Part shown: positions 51,228 to 61,172 of the stretch, piece after piece | Layout: the number at the start of each line of letters is the position of its first letter | Numbering within the stretch: position 1 is the stretch's first letter | Assembly: GCF_026627445.1 (NCBI RefSeq) | Contig: NZ_JAPNLJ010000013.1 | Location: 1-64,000, forward strand | Direction of reading: 5' to 3' | Source of the DNA: Streptomyces sp. H27-H1 | GTDB lineage: Bacteria > Actinomycetota > Actinomycetes > Streptomycetales > Streptomycetaceae | DNA length: 64,000 bases | The notes under the pieces: generated by a model | Told to the model about the DNA's origin: nothing | What the model saw: the letters and a program-made list of their open reading frames with translations, nothing else | Database searches by the model: none | Program-made: the position numbers and the translations under genes

Positions 51228-52272
51228 GCTCACCAAGAACGCTCCCGAGCGTGAGCCGATCCTTCAGGTCCGCAACCTGGTCAAGCACTTCCCGCTGACC
51301 CAGGGCATCCTGTTCAAGAAGAAGGTCGGCGCGGTCAAGGCCGTCGACGGCATCTCCTTCGACCTGTACCAGGGCGAGACCCTCGGCATCGTCGGCGAGT
51401 CCGGCTGTGGCAAGTCCACGGTCGCCAAGCTGCTGATGAACCTGGAGCGCGCCACCGCGGGCGAGGTCTTCTACAAGGGCCAGGACATCACCAAGCTGTC
51501 CGGCCGCGCCCTGAAGGCCGTGCGCCGCAACATCCAGATGGTGTTCCAGGACCCGTACACCTCGCTGAACCCGCGCATGACGGTCGGCGACATCATCGGC
51601 GAGACCTACGACATCCACCCCGAGGTCGCCCCCAAGGGCGACCGGCGCCGCAAGGTGCAGGAGCTCCTGGACGTCGTCGGCCTCAACCCGGAGTACATCA
51701 ACCGGTACCCGCACCAGTTCTCCGGCGGCCAGCGCCAGCGCATCGGCATCGCCCGCGGCCTCGCGCTCAACCCGGAGATCATCATCTGCGACGAGCCGGT
51801 CTCCGCGCTCGACGTATCGGTGCAGGCCCAGGTCATCAACCTGATGGAGAAGCTGCAGGAGGAGTTCAACCTCTCCTACATCTTCATCGCGCACGACCTG
51901 TCGATCGTCCGGCACATCTCGGACCGCGTCGGTGTCATGTACCTCGGCAAGATGGCCGAGATCGGCACCGACGAGCAGATCTACGAGCACCCGACCCACC
52001 CGTACACCCAGGCGCTGCTCTCCGCGGTGCCGGTGCCGGACCCGGAGGCCCGCGCGGGCCGCGACCGGATCATCCTCACCGGTGACGTCCCCTCGCCGGC
52101 CAACCCGCCGTCGGGCTGCCGTTTCCGCACCCGCTGCTGGAAGGCCGAGGAGAAGTGCTCCGTGGAGGAGCCGCTCCTCGCGATCCCGGAGCGCTTCAAG
52201 GGTGTCAAGACGCTGGCCGCGCACGACTCGGCCTGCCACTTCGCCGAGGAGAAGGCCGTCCTGGCCGTCTGA
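51220..52272 (+). CDS. Peptide ABC transporter ATPase F, operon 1
   Basis: This 350-residue ATPase has Walker [10 protein letters not shown], signature FSGGQRQR, Walker [13 protein letters not shown] and a Cys-containing C-terminal extension ([19 protein letters not shown]). GGAAGGAG precedes the ATG, which lies within the previous gene. It completes the heterodimeric motor of the importer. A strong two-tier terminator begins 18 bp after the stop. Confidence 0.95.
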   Translation: MAELTKNAPEREPILQVRNLVKHFPLTQGILFKKKVGAVKAVDGISFDLYQGETLGIVGESGCGKSTVAKLLMNLERATAGEVFYKGQDITKLSGRALKAVRRNIQMVFQDPYTSLNPRMTVGDIIGETYDIHPEVAPKGDRRRKVQELLDVVGLNPEYINRYPHQFSGGQRQRIGIARGLALNPEIIICDEPVSALDVSVQAQVINLMEKLQEEFNLSYIFIAHDLSIVRHISDRVGVMYLGKMAEIGTDEQIYEHPTHPYTQALLSAVPVPDPEARAGRDRIILTGDVPSPANPPSGCRFRTRCWKAEEKCSVEEPLLAIPERFKGVKTLAAHDSACHFAEEKAVLAV

Positions 52273-52290
52273 TCCTCCTCCCGCGACACC

Positions 52291-52335
52291 TCAGGGCGCC
52301 CGTCACCGGATCCTTTCCGGCGGCGGGCGCCCTGA
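52291..52335 (+). terminator. Terminator of peptide ABC operon 1
   Basis: TCAGGGCGCCCG (52291-52302) pairs with CGGGCGCCCTGA (52324-52335). An inner CCGGA/TCCGG stem forms inside the loop. Confidence 0.88.
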
Positions 52336-52362
52336 TGCCTTCCCGACCACCGTCGTGGTCTG

Positions 52363-53286
52363 ATGGCCGCCATGCTCACCGTGCGGCCCGCCGGGCCTTC
52401 AGACGCCGAGGACATCTGCGGGCTCCTGAACGCCGTCGACAGGATCGAGATCGGCCGCCCGGAGACCGACCTCGCCGCCGTCGAGGCCGATCTGAACCAC
52501 CCCGACGTCGAGTTGGGAGCGGACTCCTTCCTCGTCCTGCAGGGCCGCCGGCTCCTCGGCTACGCCCTGGTGTGGGCCGACTCCGGCCCCGGCCGCGTCG
52601 ACTGCCACTACCGGGTGCTGCCGGGCCACCGCAGGGCCGCCGCCCGACTGCTGGACCTGGTGGAGAGCCGGGCCCGTCAGCTCGCCGCCGGAGCCCCCGG
52701 CGCCTTCCTGCGGCTCGCGCTGAACAGCGGGCGCACCCTCGACCCCGTCCTGCTGCCCGGCCGCGGCTACCGCACGGTGCGGCGCCACCGGGTGATGACC
52801 CGCGCACTGGGCCCCTCCGAGACGCCTCCGGCGCCGCCCGCCGGGCTCGCCCTTCGCCCCTGCGACGGCGACGAGAGCGAGCGCCGCCGCGCCCACGCCC
52901 TCATCGAGGAGACCTTCGCCGCGCACTTCGGGCACGTGCGGCGGTCGTACGGCTCCTGGCTGGACCACATCGACGGCCGGGGCCTGGACTGGTCGCTGGT
53001 GTGGATCGCCAGCCTGCCCGCGCTGGGCGACGCGGGCGTCCTGCTCACCCGCGACGACCGCACCAGCATGGGCTGGCTCAGCCATCTCGGCGTACGCGAG
53101 GAAGCGCGCGGCCGGGGGATCGGCAGCTTCCTGCTGCGCCACGGTTTCGCCGCCTACGCCGCACGCGGCCGCGCCACCATCGGCCTCAACGTGGACACGG
53201 CCAACGCGACCGGAGCGCTCGCGCTGTACGAGGCGCACGGCATGACGGCGCACTACGCGGTGGACACCTGGGAGCTGATGCTGTGA
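52363..53286 (+). CDS. Tandem-domain GNAT acetyltransferase
   Basis: This 307-residue protein contains two GNAT folds. The first (about 4-145) is degenerate. The second (about 155-305) carries the acetyl-CoA loop VREEARGRGIGSFLL and the NVDTANATGALALYEAHGM segment. The two-domain layout recalls mycothiol synthase MshD, but the sequence motifs are not specific enough to claim that, and msh genes are scattered. It is inserted between two paralogous peptide ABC operons. A perfect 6-bp hairpin (GACCAC with GTGGTC, 52345-52360) sits just before the ATG and may affect translation. Substrate unknown. Confidence 0.85.
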   Translation: MAAMLTVRPAGPSDAEDICGLLNAVDRIEIGRPETDLAAVEADLNHPDVELGADSFLVLQGRRLLGYALVWADSGPGRVDCHYRVLPGHRRAAARLLDLVESRARQLAAGAPGAFLRLALNSGRTLDPVLLPGRGYRTVRRHRVMTRALGPSETPPAPPAGLALRPCDGDESERRRAHALIEETFAAHFGHVRRSYGSWLDHIDGRGLDWSLVWIASLPALGDAGVLLTRDDRTSMGWLSHLGVREEARGRGIGSFLLRHGFAAYAARGRATIGLNVDTANATGALALYEAHGMTAHYAVDTWELML

Positions 53287-53421
53287 CCGCCGGCTTTGCA
53301 CTCGCAGGGGTGACAGGCGGGGGGCGCGAGGGTGCAATCGGTCCAACAAGGAGTGTACGAGATCCTACATAGGGTGACATTGGCCCCTAAGTGAGTCTTG
53401 GGATCCATGAGGAGGCACTCC

Positions 53422-55050
53422 ATGCGCGGAGCCACCCACGCCAAGTGGGCCGCATGTGCGGCTGCCGTCGCCCTCGCGGCGACGGCCTGCGGCGGCGGAA
53501 GCGACAGCGGCGGAGGCGGCGCGGCGGGCATCGTCAGCTCCTCGTGGGGCGACCCGCAGAACCCGCTGGAGCCCGCCAACACCAATGAGGTCCAGGGCGG
53601 CAAGGTCCTCGACATGCTCTTCCGGGGTCTGAAGCGGTACGACCCGAAGACCGGCGAGGCCAAGAACATGCTCGCCGAGAAGATCGAGACCACCGACAGC
53701 CAGAACTTCACGATCACGCTGAAGGACGGCTGGAAGTTCAGCAACGACGAGCCCGTCACCGCCCAGTCCTTCGTGGACGCCTGGAACTTCGGCGCGGACG
53801 TCAGCAAGAAGCAGAACAACTCGCCGTTCTTCTCCGACATCGTCGGCTACGCGGACGTGCACCCCGCGGCGGGCGACCCCAAGGCCAAGACCATGTCCGG
53901 CCTGGTCGTCAAGGACGCCAAGACCTTCACGGTCGCCCTCAAGGAGAAGTTCTCCACCTGGCCCGAGACCCTCGGCTACCAGGCCTTCTCCCCGCTGCCC
54001 AAGGCCTTCTTCACCGACCACGAGGGCTGGCTGAAGAAGCCCGTCGGCAACGGCCCGTACACGGTGGACTCGTACACCAAGGGCACCGGCATGAAGCTGC
54101 GCAAGTGGGACGGCTACACAGGTGAGGACAAGGCCGTCAACGGCGGTGTGGACCTGAAGGTCTACACCGACAACAACACCGCCTACACCGACCTGATCTC
54201 CGGCAACCTCGACCTGGTCGACGACATCCCGGCGCAACAGCTCAAGAACGTCGCGAACGACCTCGGCGACCGCTACATCAACCAGCCGGCCCTCATCATC
54301 CAGACCCTCACCTTCCCGCTGTACGACCCGCAGTGGAACAAGGAGGGCATGGAGAAGGTCCGCCGCGGCATCTCGATGGCGATCAACCGCGACGAGATCA
54401 CCAAGCAGATCTTCAAGGAGACCCGCACCCCGGCCAAGGACTGGACCTCCCCGGCCCTCGGCGAGAAGGGCGGCTTCTCGGCCACCGCCTGCGGCGATGC
54501 CTGCTCCTTCAACCCCACCGAGGCCAAGAAGCTCATCCAGGAGGCGGGCGGCCTGCCCGGCGGCAAGGTCAGCCTGACGTCCAACGTGGACACCGGCTCG
54601 CACCGCGACTGGATGGACGCCGTCTGCAACAGCGTCAACAACGCGCTGGGCGAGGGACCGGTCTGCACCGTCAACCCCATCGGCACCTTCGCGGACTTCC
54701 GCAACCAGCAGAGCAGCTTCAAGCTCACCGGCCCCTTCCGCTCCGGCTGGCAGGCCGACTACCCGCTGATCCAGAACTTCCTGGAGCCGCTGTACTACAC
54801 CGGCGCCTCGTCGAACTACGGCAAGTTCAGCAACCCGGAGTTCGACAAGCTCATCGACGAGGCCAACCGGGAGAGCGACGCGGCCAAGGCGACGGCCAAG
54901 TTCCAGGAATCGCAGAAGATCCTCGCCGCCCAGATGCCGTCGATCCCGCTCTGGTACCAGAACGGCAGCGCCGGCCACTCGGAGCGGATCTCGGACGTGG
55001 CGCTCAACCAGTTCAGCGTCCCCGTCTACGACCAGATCAAGGTCAGCTGA
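53422..55050 (+). CDS. Peptide ABC transporter substrate-binding lipoprotein, operon 2
   Basis: This 542-residue precursor has lipobox ATAC (cysteine near residue 22) and the SBP_bac_5 fold (FTITLKDGWKFSNDEPVTAQ, PVGNGPYTVDSYTKGTG, MPSIPLWYQNGSAGHSER). Its signal sequence MRGATHAKWAAC parallels MRGAKSAKWVAG of operon 1, and the same AGGAGG six-base spacing is kept, pointing to common descent. The ligand-binding lobes are clearly diverged, so peptide specificity probably differs. The first gene of the second five-gene operon. Confidence 0.94.
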   Translation: MRGATHAKWAACAAAVALAATACGGGSDSGGGGAAGIVSSSWGDPQNPLEPANTNEVQGGKVLDMLFRGLKRYDPKTGEAKNMLAEKIETTDSQNFTITLKDGWKFSNDEPVTAQSFVDAWNFGADVSKKQNNSPFFSDIVGYADVHPAAGDPKAKTMSGLVVKDAKTFTVALKEKFSTWPETLGYQAFSPLPKAFFTDHEGWLKKPVGNGPYTVDSYTKGTGMKLRKWDGYTGEDKAVNGGVDLKVYTDNNTAYTDLISGNLDLVDDIPAQQLKNVANDLGDRYINQPALIIQTLTFPLYDPQWNKEGMEKVRRGISMAINRDEITKQIFKETRTPAKDWTSPALGEKGGFSATACGDACSFNPTEAKKLIQEAGGLPGGKVSLTSNVDTGSHRDWMDAVCNSVNNALGEGPVCTVNPIGTFADFRNQQSSFKLTGPFRSGWQADYPLIQNFLEPLYYTGASSNYGKFSNPEFDKLIDEANRESDAAKATAKFQESQKILAAQMPSIPLWYQNGSAGHSERISDVALNQFSVPVYDQIKVS

Positions 55051-55080
55051 CCCGTCCACGGATCGATCCTGGAGCAGTCC

Positions 55081-56004
55081 ATGGGACGTTATGTGATCCG
55101 GCGACTGCTCCAGATGATCCCCGTGTTCATCGGCAGCACGTTCCTGATCTTCTTCATGGTGTACGCGCTCGGTGACCCCGTCGCCGCCCTCTTCGGAGAC
55201 AAGGCCCCCGACCCCGCCACCGCCGCGCGCATCCGCAAGGACCTCTACCTCGACCAGCCCCTGTGGAAGCAGTACCTGCACTACATGGGCCAGATCTTCC
55301 AGGGCGACTTCGGCACCGCCTTCAACGGCCAGAAGGTCACCGAGCTCATGGCCTCGGCCTTCCCGGTGACCCTGCGCCTGACCATCGTCGCGATCGCCAT
55401 CGAGATCGTCGTCGGCATCACCCTCGGCGTGGTCAGCGGCCTAAAGCGCGGCAAGTCCATCGACACCAGCCTGCTGGTCCTCACCCTCGTGGTCATCTCG
55501 GTGCCCACCTTCGTGACGGGCTATCTGCTGCAGTTCCTCTTCGGCGTGAAATGGGGCTGGGTGCGGCCCACCGTCTCCCCGGACGCCCCCTTCAGCGAGC
55601 TGATCCTGCCCGGCATCGTGCTCGCGCTGGTCTCCCTCGCCTACGTCACCCGGCTGACGCGTACCTCCATCGCCGAGAACGTCAAGGCCGACTACGTCCG
55701 CACCGCCGTGGCCAAGGGCCTGCCCCGGCGCCGGGTCATCACCCGCCACCTGCTGCGCAACTCGCTGATCCCCGTGGTCACCTTCATCGGCACCGACATC
55801 GGCGCCCTGATGGGCGGGGCCATCGTCACCGAGCGGATCTTCAACATCCACGGCGTCGGCTACCAGCTCTACCAGGGCATCCTGCGCAACAACTCCCCGA
55901 CGGTGGTCGGCTTCGTGACCATCCTCGTGATCGTCTTCCTGCTGGCGAACCTGCTCGTCGACCTGCTCTACGCGGTCCTGGACCCGAGGATCCGTTATGC
56001 CTGA
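55081..56004 (+). CDS. Peptide ABC transporter permease B, operon 2
   Basis: This 307-residue DppB/OppB-type permease starts MGRYVIRRLLQMIPVF, nearly identical to operon 1, with EAA-loop KADYVRTAVAKGLPRRRVITRHL. Six helices are predicted from hydrophobicity. GGAG lies before the ATG. It overlaps the next permease gene by 8 bp. Confidence 0.94.
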   Translation: MGRYVIRRLLQMIPVFIGSTFLIFFMVYALGDPVAALFGDKAPDPATAARIRKDLYLDQPLWKQYLHYMGQIFQGDFGTAFNGQKVTELMASAFPVTLRLTIVAIAIEIVVGITLGVVSGLKRGKSIDTSLLVLTLVVISVPTFVTGYLLQFLFGVKWGWVRPTVSPDAPFSELILPGIVLALVSLAYVTRLTRTSIAENVKADYVRTAVAKGLPRRRVITRHLLRNSLIPVVTFIGTDIGALMGGAIVTERIFNIHGVGYQLYQGILRNNSPTVVGFVTILVIVFLLANLLVDLLYAVLDPRIRYA

Positions 56005-57007
56005 GCCCGATCCGGAGCGCCCCGCCTACGATCCGCTGCGTCCCGGCCCCCGCGAGGCCATCGCCCCCACCGGCCAGGGCGGGGCCATGGATCTCGCCCT
56101 GGAGGAGGGCGAGAGCCTGGAGAAGGAGCTCGGGGCGGGCCCGCCCGCCGGCCCGCAGGAGAAGGCCCGCTCCCTGTGGTCCGACGCCTGGCACCAGCTG
56201 CGCCGCAACCCCGTCTTCATCGTCTCCACGCTGCTCATCCTCTTCCTCGTGGTCATCTCGATCTGGCCCCAGCTCATCGCGAGCGGCGACCCGCTCCAGT
56301 GCGACCTGTCCAAATCGCAGCAGGGCTCCTCCCCGGGCCACCCCTTCGGCTACGACACCCAGGGCTGCGACGTTTACACCCGTACCGTCTACGGTGCCCG
56401 CGCCTCCATCACCGTGGGCGTCTGCGCCACCCTCGGCGCGGCCCTGATCGGCTCCGCGCTCGGCGGGCTCGCCGGGTTCTTCGGCGGCTGGGGCGACGCG
56501 CTGCTCTCCCGGGCCGCCGACATCTTCTTCGGCATCCCGGTGGTCCTCGGCGGCCTGGTCTTCCTGTCCGTGGTCACCAGCACCACCGTCTGGCCCGTCG
56601 TCGGCTTCATCGTGCTGCTCGGCTGGCCCCAACTGGCCCGCATCGCCCGCGGCTCGGTCATCACCGCCAAACAGAACGACTACGTCCAGGCCGCGCGGGC
56701 CCTCGGCGCCGGCAACGCCCGGATGCTGCTGCGGCACGTGGCGCCCAACGCCATCGCGCCCGTCATCGTCGTCGCCACCATCGCACTCGGCACCTACATC
56801 GCCCTGGAAGCCACCCTGTCCTTCCTCGGCGTGGGCCTGCGCCCGCCCACGGTCTCCTGGGGCATCGACATCTCCAACGCCGCCTCCCAGATCCGCAACG
56901 CCCCGCACATGCTGCTCTACCCGGCGGGCGCGCTGAGCATCACCGTGCTCGCCTTCATCATGCTCGGCGACGCGGTGCGCGACGCCCTCGACCCCAAACT
57001 GCGCTGA
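55997..57007 (+). CDS. Peptide ABC transporter permease C, operon 2
   Basis: This 336-residue permease has a longer cytoplasmic N-terminus (about 60 residues, Pro/Glu-rich) than its operon-1 counterpart. The first helix (VFIVSTLLILFLVVISIWP) and the EAA-loop QNDYVQAARALGAGNARMLLRHVAPN follow. Two cysteines in the outer loop (QCDLSKSQQ, TQGCDVYTR) could form a disulfide absent from operon 1. It partners with the upstream permease. Confidence 0.94.
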   Translation: MPEPDPERPAYDPLRPGPREAIAPTGQGGAMDLALEEGESLEKELGAGPPAGPQEKARSLWSDAWHQLRRNPVFIVSTLLILFLVVISIWPQLIASGDPLQCDLSKSQQGSSPGHPFGYDTQGCDVYTRTVYGARASITVGVCATLGAALIGSALGGLAGFFGGWGDALLSRAADIFFGIPVVLGGLVFLSVVTSTTVWPVVGFIVLLGWPQLARIARGSVITAKQNDYVQAARALGAGNARMLLRHVAPNAIAPVIVVATIALGTYIALEATLSFLGVGLRPPTVSWGIDISNAASQIRNAPHMLLYPAGALSITVLAFIMLGDAVRDALDPKLR

Positions 57008-57019
57008 GGAGCCCCGCAC

Positions 57020-57994
57020 ATGCTGCTCGAAGTGCGCGACCTGCACGTGGAATTCAAGACGCGGGACGGAGTCGCCAAGGCCGTCAACGGGGTCAACTAC
57101 TCCGTGGCCGAAGGGGAGACCCTCGCCGTGCTCGGCGAGTCCGGCTCAGGCAAGTCGGTCACCGCCCAGGCCGTCATGGGCATCCTCGACATGCCACCGG
57201 GGCGCATCGCGGGCGGCGAGATCCTCTTCAAGGGCGAGGACCTGCTGAAGATGAAGGAGGAGGACCGCAGGAAGATCCGGGGCGCCGGGATGGCCATGAT
57301 CTTCCAGGACGCGCTGTCCTCCCTCAACCCGGTGCTGAGCGTGGGCGCGCAGCTCGGCGAGATGTACGAGGTCCACCGCGGGATGTCCCGCAAGGACGCC
57401 CGGGCCAAGGCGGTCGAGCTGATGGACCGGGTGAAGATCCCGGCGGCGCGGGAGCGGGTGGGCGACTACCCGCACCAGTTCTCCGGCGGTATGCGCCAGC
57501 GCATCATGATCGCCATGGCGATGGCCCTCGAACCCTCGCTCATCATCGCGGACGAACCGACCACGGCCCTGGACGTCACCGTCCAGGCCCAGGTCATGGA
57601 CCTGCTCGCCGAGCTGCAGCGCGAGCTCAACATGGGCCTGATCCTGATCACCCACGACCTCGGTGTGGTCGCCGACGTGGCCGACAAGATCGCGGTCATG
57701 TACGCCGGCCGGATCGTCGAGACCGCACCCGTGCACGAGATCTACCGGAACCCGGCCCACCCCTACACCCGCGGCCTGCTCGACTCCATCCCGCGCCTGG
57801 ACCAGAAGGGCCAGGAGCTCTACGCCATCAAGGGCCTGCCGCCCAACCTGCTCGCCATTCCGCCGGGCTGCGCCTTCAACCCGCGCTGCCCGATGGCGCG
57901 GGCCGTCTGCCGCGCCGACGTACCGCCGCTGGCCGACGTGGGACCGGACCGGGCCAGCGCCTGCTTCTTCTGGAAGGAGTGCCTCGGTGGCTGA
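57020..57994 (+). CDS. Peptide ABC transporter ATPase D, operon 2
   Basis: This 324-residue ATPase has Walker A GESGSGKS, signature FSGGMRQR, Walker [10 protein letters not shown] and the C-terminal Cys cluster ([17 protein letters not shown]). It lacks the short N-terminal tail of the operon-1 copy but is otherwise its close paralogue. The segment around [31 protein letters not shown] is unchanged between operons. GAGGAG precedes the ATG. Confidence 0.95.
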   Translation: MLLEVRDLHVEFKTRDGVAKAVNGVNYSVAEGETLAVLGESGSGKSVTAQAVMGILDMPPGRIAGGEILFKGEDLLKMKEEDRRKIRGAGMAMIFQDALSSLNPVLSVGAQLGEMYEVHRGMSRKDARAKAVELMDRVKIPAARERVGDYPHQFSGGMRQRIMIAMAMALEPSLIIADEPTTALDVTVQAQVMDLLAELQRELNMGLILITHDLGVVADVADKIAVMYAGRIVETAPVHEIYRNPAHPYTRGLLDSIPRLDQKGQELYAIKGLPPNLLAIPPGCAFNPRCPMARAVCRADVPPLADVGPDRASACFFWKECLGG

Positions 57995-59027
57995 GTCCAT
58001 CCTCGTGGTCGAGGACCTGGTCAAGCACTACCCGCTGACCCAGGGCATCCTCTTCCGCAAACAGGTCGGCGCGGTCAAGGCCGTCGACGGGGTCTCCTTC
58101 GACCTGCGGGCCGGCGAAACCCTCGGCATCGTGGGGGAGTCGGGCTGCGGCAAGTCCACCGTCGCCAAGATGCTGGTCAACCTGGAACGCCCGACGGCGG
58201 GCGCGATCACGTACAAGGGCGAGGACCTCGCCAAGCTGTCCGCCAAGGCGCTGAAGGCCGTGCGCCGCAACATCCAGATGGTGTTCCAGGACCCGTACAC
58301 CTCCCTGAACCCGCGCATGACGGTCGGCGACATCATCGGCGAGCCCTACGAGATCCACCCCGAGGTGGCCCCCAAGGGCGACCGGCGCCGCAAGGTCCAA
58401 GAGCTCCTCGACGTGGTCGGCCTCAACCCGGAGTACATCAACCGCTACCCGCACCAGTTCTCCGGCGGCCAGCGCCAGCGCATCGGCATCGCCCGCGGCC
58501 TCGCCCTCAAGCCCGAGATCATCGTCGCCGACGAGCCGGTCTCCGCCCTCGACGTCTCCGTACAGGCCCAGGTGATCAACCTCCTGGAGCGGCTCCAGGA
58601 CGAGTTCGACCTCTCCTACGTGTTCATCGCGCACGACCTCTCGATCGTCCGGCACATCTCCGACCGGGTCGGCGTCATGTACCTGGGCCGGATCGTCGAG
58701 ATCGGCACCGACACCCAGATCTACGACCACCCGACCCACCCGTACACCCAGGCGCTGCTCTCCGCCGTCCCGGTCCCCGACCCGGCGGCCCGCGCCGGCC
58801 GCGACCGGATCATCCTCTCCGGCGACGTGCCCTCCCCGGCCAACCCGCCCTCGGGCTGCCGTTTCCGCACCCGCTGCTGGAAGGCCGAGGCGCGCTGCGC
58901 GTCGGAGGTCCCGCTCCTGGAGATCCCGGCCTTCCTCCCGGGCGGCCCGGCGGCCCACCCCTCCGCCTGTCACTTCGCGTCCGAGCGTCCGGCGGTCCCG
59001 CCGCCGGGAGCACCGACCAAGGAGTGA
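57987..59027 (+). CDS. Peptide ABC transporter ATPase F, operon 2
   Basis: This 346-residue ATPase has Walker [10 protein letters not shown], signature FSGGQRQR, Walker [13 protein letters not shown] and C-terminal Cys motifs ([19 protein letters not shown]). GTG at 57987 follows GGAAGGAG and lies 8 bp inside the previous gene, as in operon 1. Long tracts are identical to the operon-1 ATPase. A perfect 14-bp hairpin lies about 155 bp downstream. Confidence 0.95.
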   Translation: MAESILVVEDLVKHYPLTQGILFRKQVGAVKAVDGVSFDLRAGETLGIVGESGCGKSTVAKMLVNLERPTAGAITYKGEDLAKLSAKALKAVRRNIQMVFQDPYTSLNPRMTVGDIIGEPYEIHPEVAPKGDRRRKVQELLDVVGLNPEYINRYPHQFSGGQRQRIGIARGLALKPEIIVADEPVSALDVSVQAQVINLLERLQDEFDLSYVFIAHDLSIVRHISDRVGVMYLGRIVEIGTDTQIYDHPTHPYTQALLSAVPVPDPAARAGRDRIILSGDVPSPANPPSGCRFRTRCWKAEARCASEVPLLEIPAFLPGGPAAHPSACHFASERPAVPPPGAPTKE

Positions 59028-59386
59028 GCTGAGAGCCCCCGGCACCGCTCATTTCTGGCCACAGCTGCGTGCGGCACCACAGGTCCATCACAACTCGGTT
59101 TACATGCAGGCAACTTGACCGTTTCTGTCCCGAGATCTGGGCCGGGCAGCCTGGACTCCGTGCGGCCGTGCGGGTGCCGACAGCCGGCCGGGGAGGCGTA
59201 CAACCTCCCCGGCCGGCACTTCTGTGAGCCCGGACGTGCGCGGCGTGCGCCCCTCGTGCTGCCGGAATCGATCGATGTGGAGGTACGGATAGTTATGATC
59301 CGTAGCGCACGGTGGGTATGACTCTGCCGAGCACCGAGTTGCGAGTACGTGACCCCGATGTCCGCTCGACGTGGAGGTGAAACGCC
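59028..59386. other. Intergenic region after peptide operon 2
   Basis: About 360 bp. It holds the hairpin at 59183-59217 and then an A/T-richer stretch (GGTACGGATAGTTATGATCC near 59282-59301) that probably carries the promoter of the small membrane protein gene. No convincing coding frame is seen. Confidence 0.55.
59183..59217 (+). terminator. Terminator downstream of peptide ABC operon 2
   Basis: Fourteen perfectly complementary bases (59183-59196 with 59204-59217) around a 7-nt loop. Confidence 0.85.
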
Positions 59387-59581
59387 GTGGCACTATCGAT
59401 CTCGGCCGTGGTGCTGCTGGCAGTCGTCGTCTTCCTGCTGGTCCGGCGTTCGGGCCTGAAGGCGGGTCACGCAGTGGTCTGTGTACTGCTCGGCTTCTAT
59501 CTGGCGAGCTCGACCGTGGCTCCGACGCTCTCCCAGCTCACTTCCAACGTGGCGAGCATGATCAGCGGCCTCAAGTTCTAG
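59387..59581 (+). CDS. Small two-helix membrane protein
   Basis: This 64-residue protein has two hydrophobic segments ([15 protein letters not shown] and [20 protein letters not shown]) separated by a basic turn (RRSGLK), followed by a short polar tail. TGGAGGTGAAA before the GTG is a strong ribosome binding site. Codon use fits the neighbours. It is transcribed ahead of mshB, but mshB appears to have its own leaderless promoter. Function unknown. Confidence 0.82.
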   Translation: MALSISAVVLLAVVVFLLVRRSGLKAGHAVVCVLLGFYLASSTVAPTLSQLTSNVASMISGLKF

Positions 59582-59633
59582 GGAGCGCGGGCGCCGCGAG
59601 GACGCCGTGTGGGGTTACCGGGGGCGGTCCTCG

Positions 59634-59639
59634 TAGGCT
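59634..59639 (+). promoter_or_regulatory. Leaderless -10 element for mshB
   Basis: TAGGCT ends 7 nt before the ATG at 59647, and no Shine-Dalgarno sequence is present. Confidence 0.48.
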
Positions 59640-59646
59640 TGCCCCC

Positions 59647-60555
59647 ATGAACGGTCTTCCCGCCCGTCGGCTCCTGCTGGTGCACGCGCACCCGGACGAC
59701 GAGTCGATCAACAACGGCGTCACCATGGCCAAGTATGCGGCCGAGGGCGCCCATGTCGCGTTGGTTACCTGCACGCTCGGCGAGGAGGGTGAGGTCATCC
59801 CGCCGGGACTCGCCCACCTGGCGGCCGACCGCGACGACACCCTCGGCACCCACCGCATCGGCGAGCTCGCCGACGCCATGCGCGAACTGGGCGTGGCCGA
59901 CCACCGCTTCCTCGGCGGCCCCGGCCGCTTCCGGGACTCCGGGATGATGGGCGCCGAGCAGAACCGCAGGCCCGGCGCCTTCTGGTCCGCCGACGTGGAC
60001 GAGGCCGCGGGGTACCTCGTAGAGGTGATCCGCGAGCTGCGCCCCCAGGTCCTCGTCACCTACGACCCGGACGGCGGCTACGGCCACCCCGACCACATCC
60101 AGGCCCACCGCGTCGCGACCCGCGCCGTCGAACTGGCCGCGGAGCCCACGTACCGCCGGGACCTCGGGGCACCGCACGCGATCGAGAAGCTCTACTGGAA
60201 CCGCGTCCCGCGCTCGGTCGTCGACGAGGGCTTCGACCGGCTGCGCGCGGGCGGGGGCAAGGCGCCCTTCCCGGGGCTGGCCGAGCCCGACGACGTGCCC
60301 GGAGTGGTGGCCGACGACCGGATCACCGCCGAGATCGGCGGCGACGAGGCCGCGGAACAGGGGTTCGTGGCGGCCAAGACCGCCGCGATGCGGGCCCACG
60401 CCACCCAGATCGCGGTGGACGGGCCCTTCTTCGCACTCTCCAACGACCTGGCGCAGCCGCTGTTCACCCGCGAGTACTACGAGTTGGCCGCGGGCCGGCC
60501 GGGAAGCCCGGCGGGCGAACGTGAACGCGACCTCTTCGCGGGGGTACGGGCATGA
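59647..60555 (+). CDS. mshB: Mycothiol biosynthesis deacetylase MshB
   Basis: This 302-residue LmbE/PIG-L-type zinc deacetylase has AHPDDE (14-19), giving the zinc and catalytic residues, and [12 protein letters not shown] (143-154), supplying further zinc and proton-shuttle His residues. MshB removes the acetyl group from GlcNAc-Ins in mycothiol biosynthesis, the thiol buffer of actinobacteria. Length and the [18 protein letters not shown] context match MshB rather than the mycothiol-conjugate amidase. Its stop overlaps the next gene by 4 bp. The leaderless promoter pattern fixes the start. Confidence 0.95.
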   Translation: MNGLPARRLLLVHAHPDDESINNGVTMAKYAAEGAHVALVTCTLGEEGEVIPPGLAHLAADRDDTLGTHRIGELADAMRELGVADHRFLGGPGRFRDSGMMGAEQNRRPGAFWSADVDEAAGYLVEVIRELRPQVLVTYDPDGGYGHPDHIQAHRVATRAVELAAEPTYRRDLGAPHAIEKLYWNRVPRSVVDEGFDRLRAGGGKAPFPGLAEPDDVPGVVADDRITAEIGGDEAAEQGFVAAKTAAMRAHATQIAVDGPFFALSNDLAQPLFTREYYELAAGRPGSPAGERERDLFAGVRA

Positions 60556-60935
60556 GCGGTACGTGGAACCCGGGCCGGATCGCCGCCCTGCTGGGCCTGT
60601 TGGCGGCGGGGGTGCTGACCGGCGTGGCCGGCTGGCTCGTGGTCGACCTGTGGTTCCCGGGCGGACTGGCGCTCGCGCTCCTCGCGCTCTTCGGCCTGTT
60701 CCTCGGGGCCCGGATCGCCCTCGGCACCGGCATCGGCGTGGGGGCGAGCACCCTCGGCTGGTTCCTCGCCTACGTGATCCTCGGAGTACCCCGGCCGGAG
60801 GGAGACTTCCTGCTCGGTTCGTCCGGAATCGGCATGTACGCCTACCTTTTGGGTGGTGTGGTGCTTGCTGTGATGTGCGCCACGATGAGCGGCCCGGGCG
60901 ACCGGCCGCTTTCGGCCGCCCGGAACGCCAAGTGA
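60552..60935 (+). CDS. Four-helix membrane protein coupled to mshB
   Basis: This 127-residue integral membrane protein has about four hydrophobic helices ([77 protein letters not shown]). Its ATG overlaps the mshB stop (ATGA), so it is translationally coupled. Similar small proteins follow mshB in other Streptomyces, from memory as an uncharacterised DUF family. No function can be assigned; a role tied to mycothiol is guilt by association. Confidence 0.85.
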   Translation: MSGTWNPGRIAALLGLLAAGVLTGVAGWLVVDLWFPGGLALALLALFGLFLGARIALGTGIGVGASTLGWFLAYVILGVPRPEGDFLLGSSGIGMYAYLLGGVVLAVMCATMSGPGDRPLSAARNAK

Positions 60936-61172
60936 CGTGGTGTCGGCCGCCCACGACGCCTTGACGGGCCCCTCGGCCAGTCCTTGCGCGGACCTCCGCG
61001 AGCCGGGCGACGGGTGCTCAAAGGGTGCGCGCAGGGGGCACGCAGGCGGTCCGGGGGGACCCTTCGCACTCGGCCGCCGGGTGCGCGCGGGCGGCGGCCA
61101 GTATGGTGGACCGGCCGCCGAGCTGCCCGCGCACGCTATGACGGGCGGCGGAGCCGATCGGGAGAATCTGAC

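Noticed and set aside
52363..53286. Tandem GNAT protein as mycothiol synthase MshD
   Set aside because: The two-domain layout is similar, but no MshD-specific motif could be identified by eye and position gives no support.
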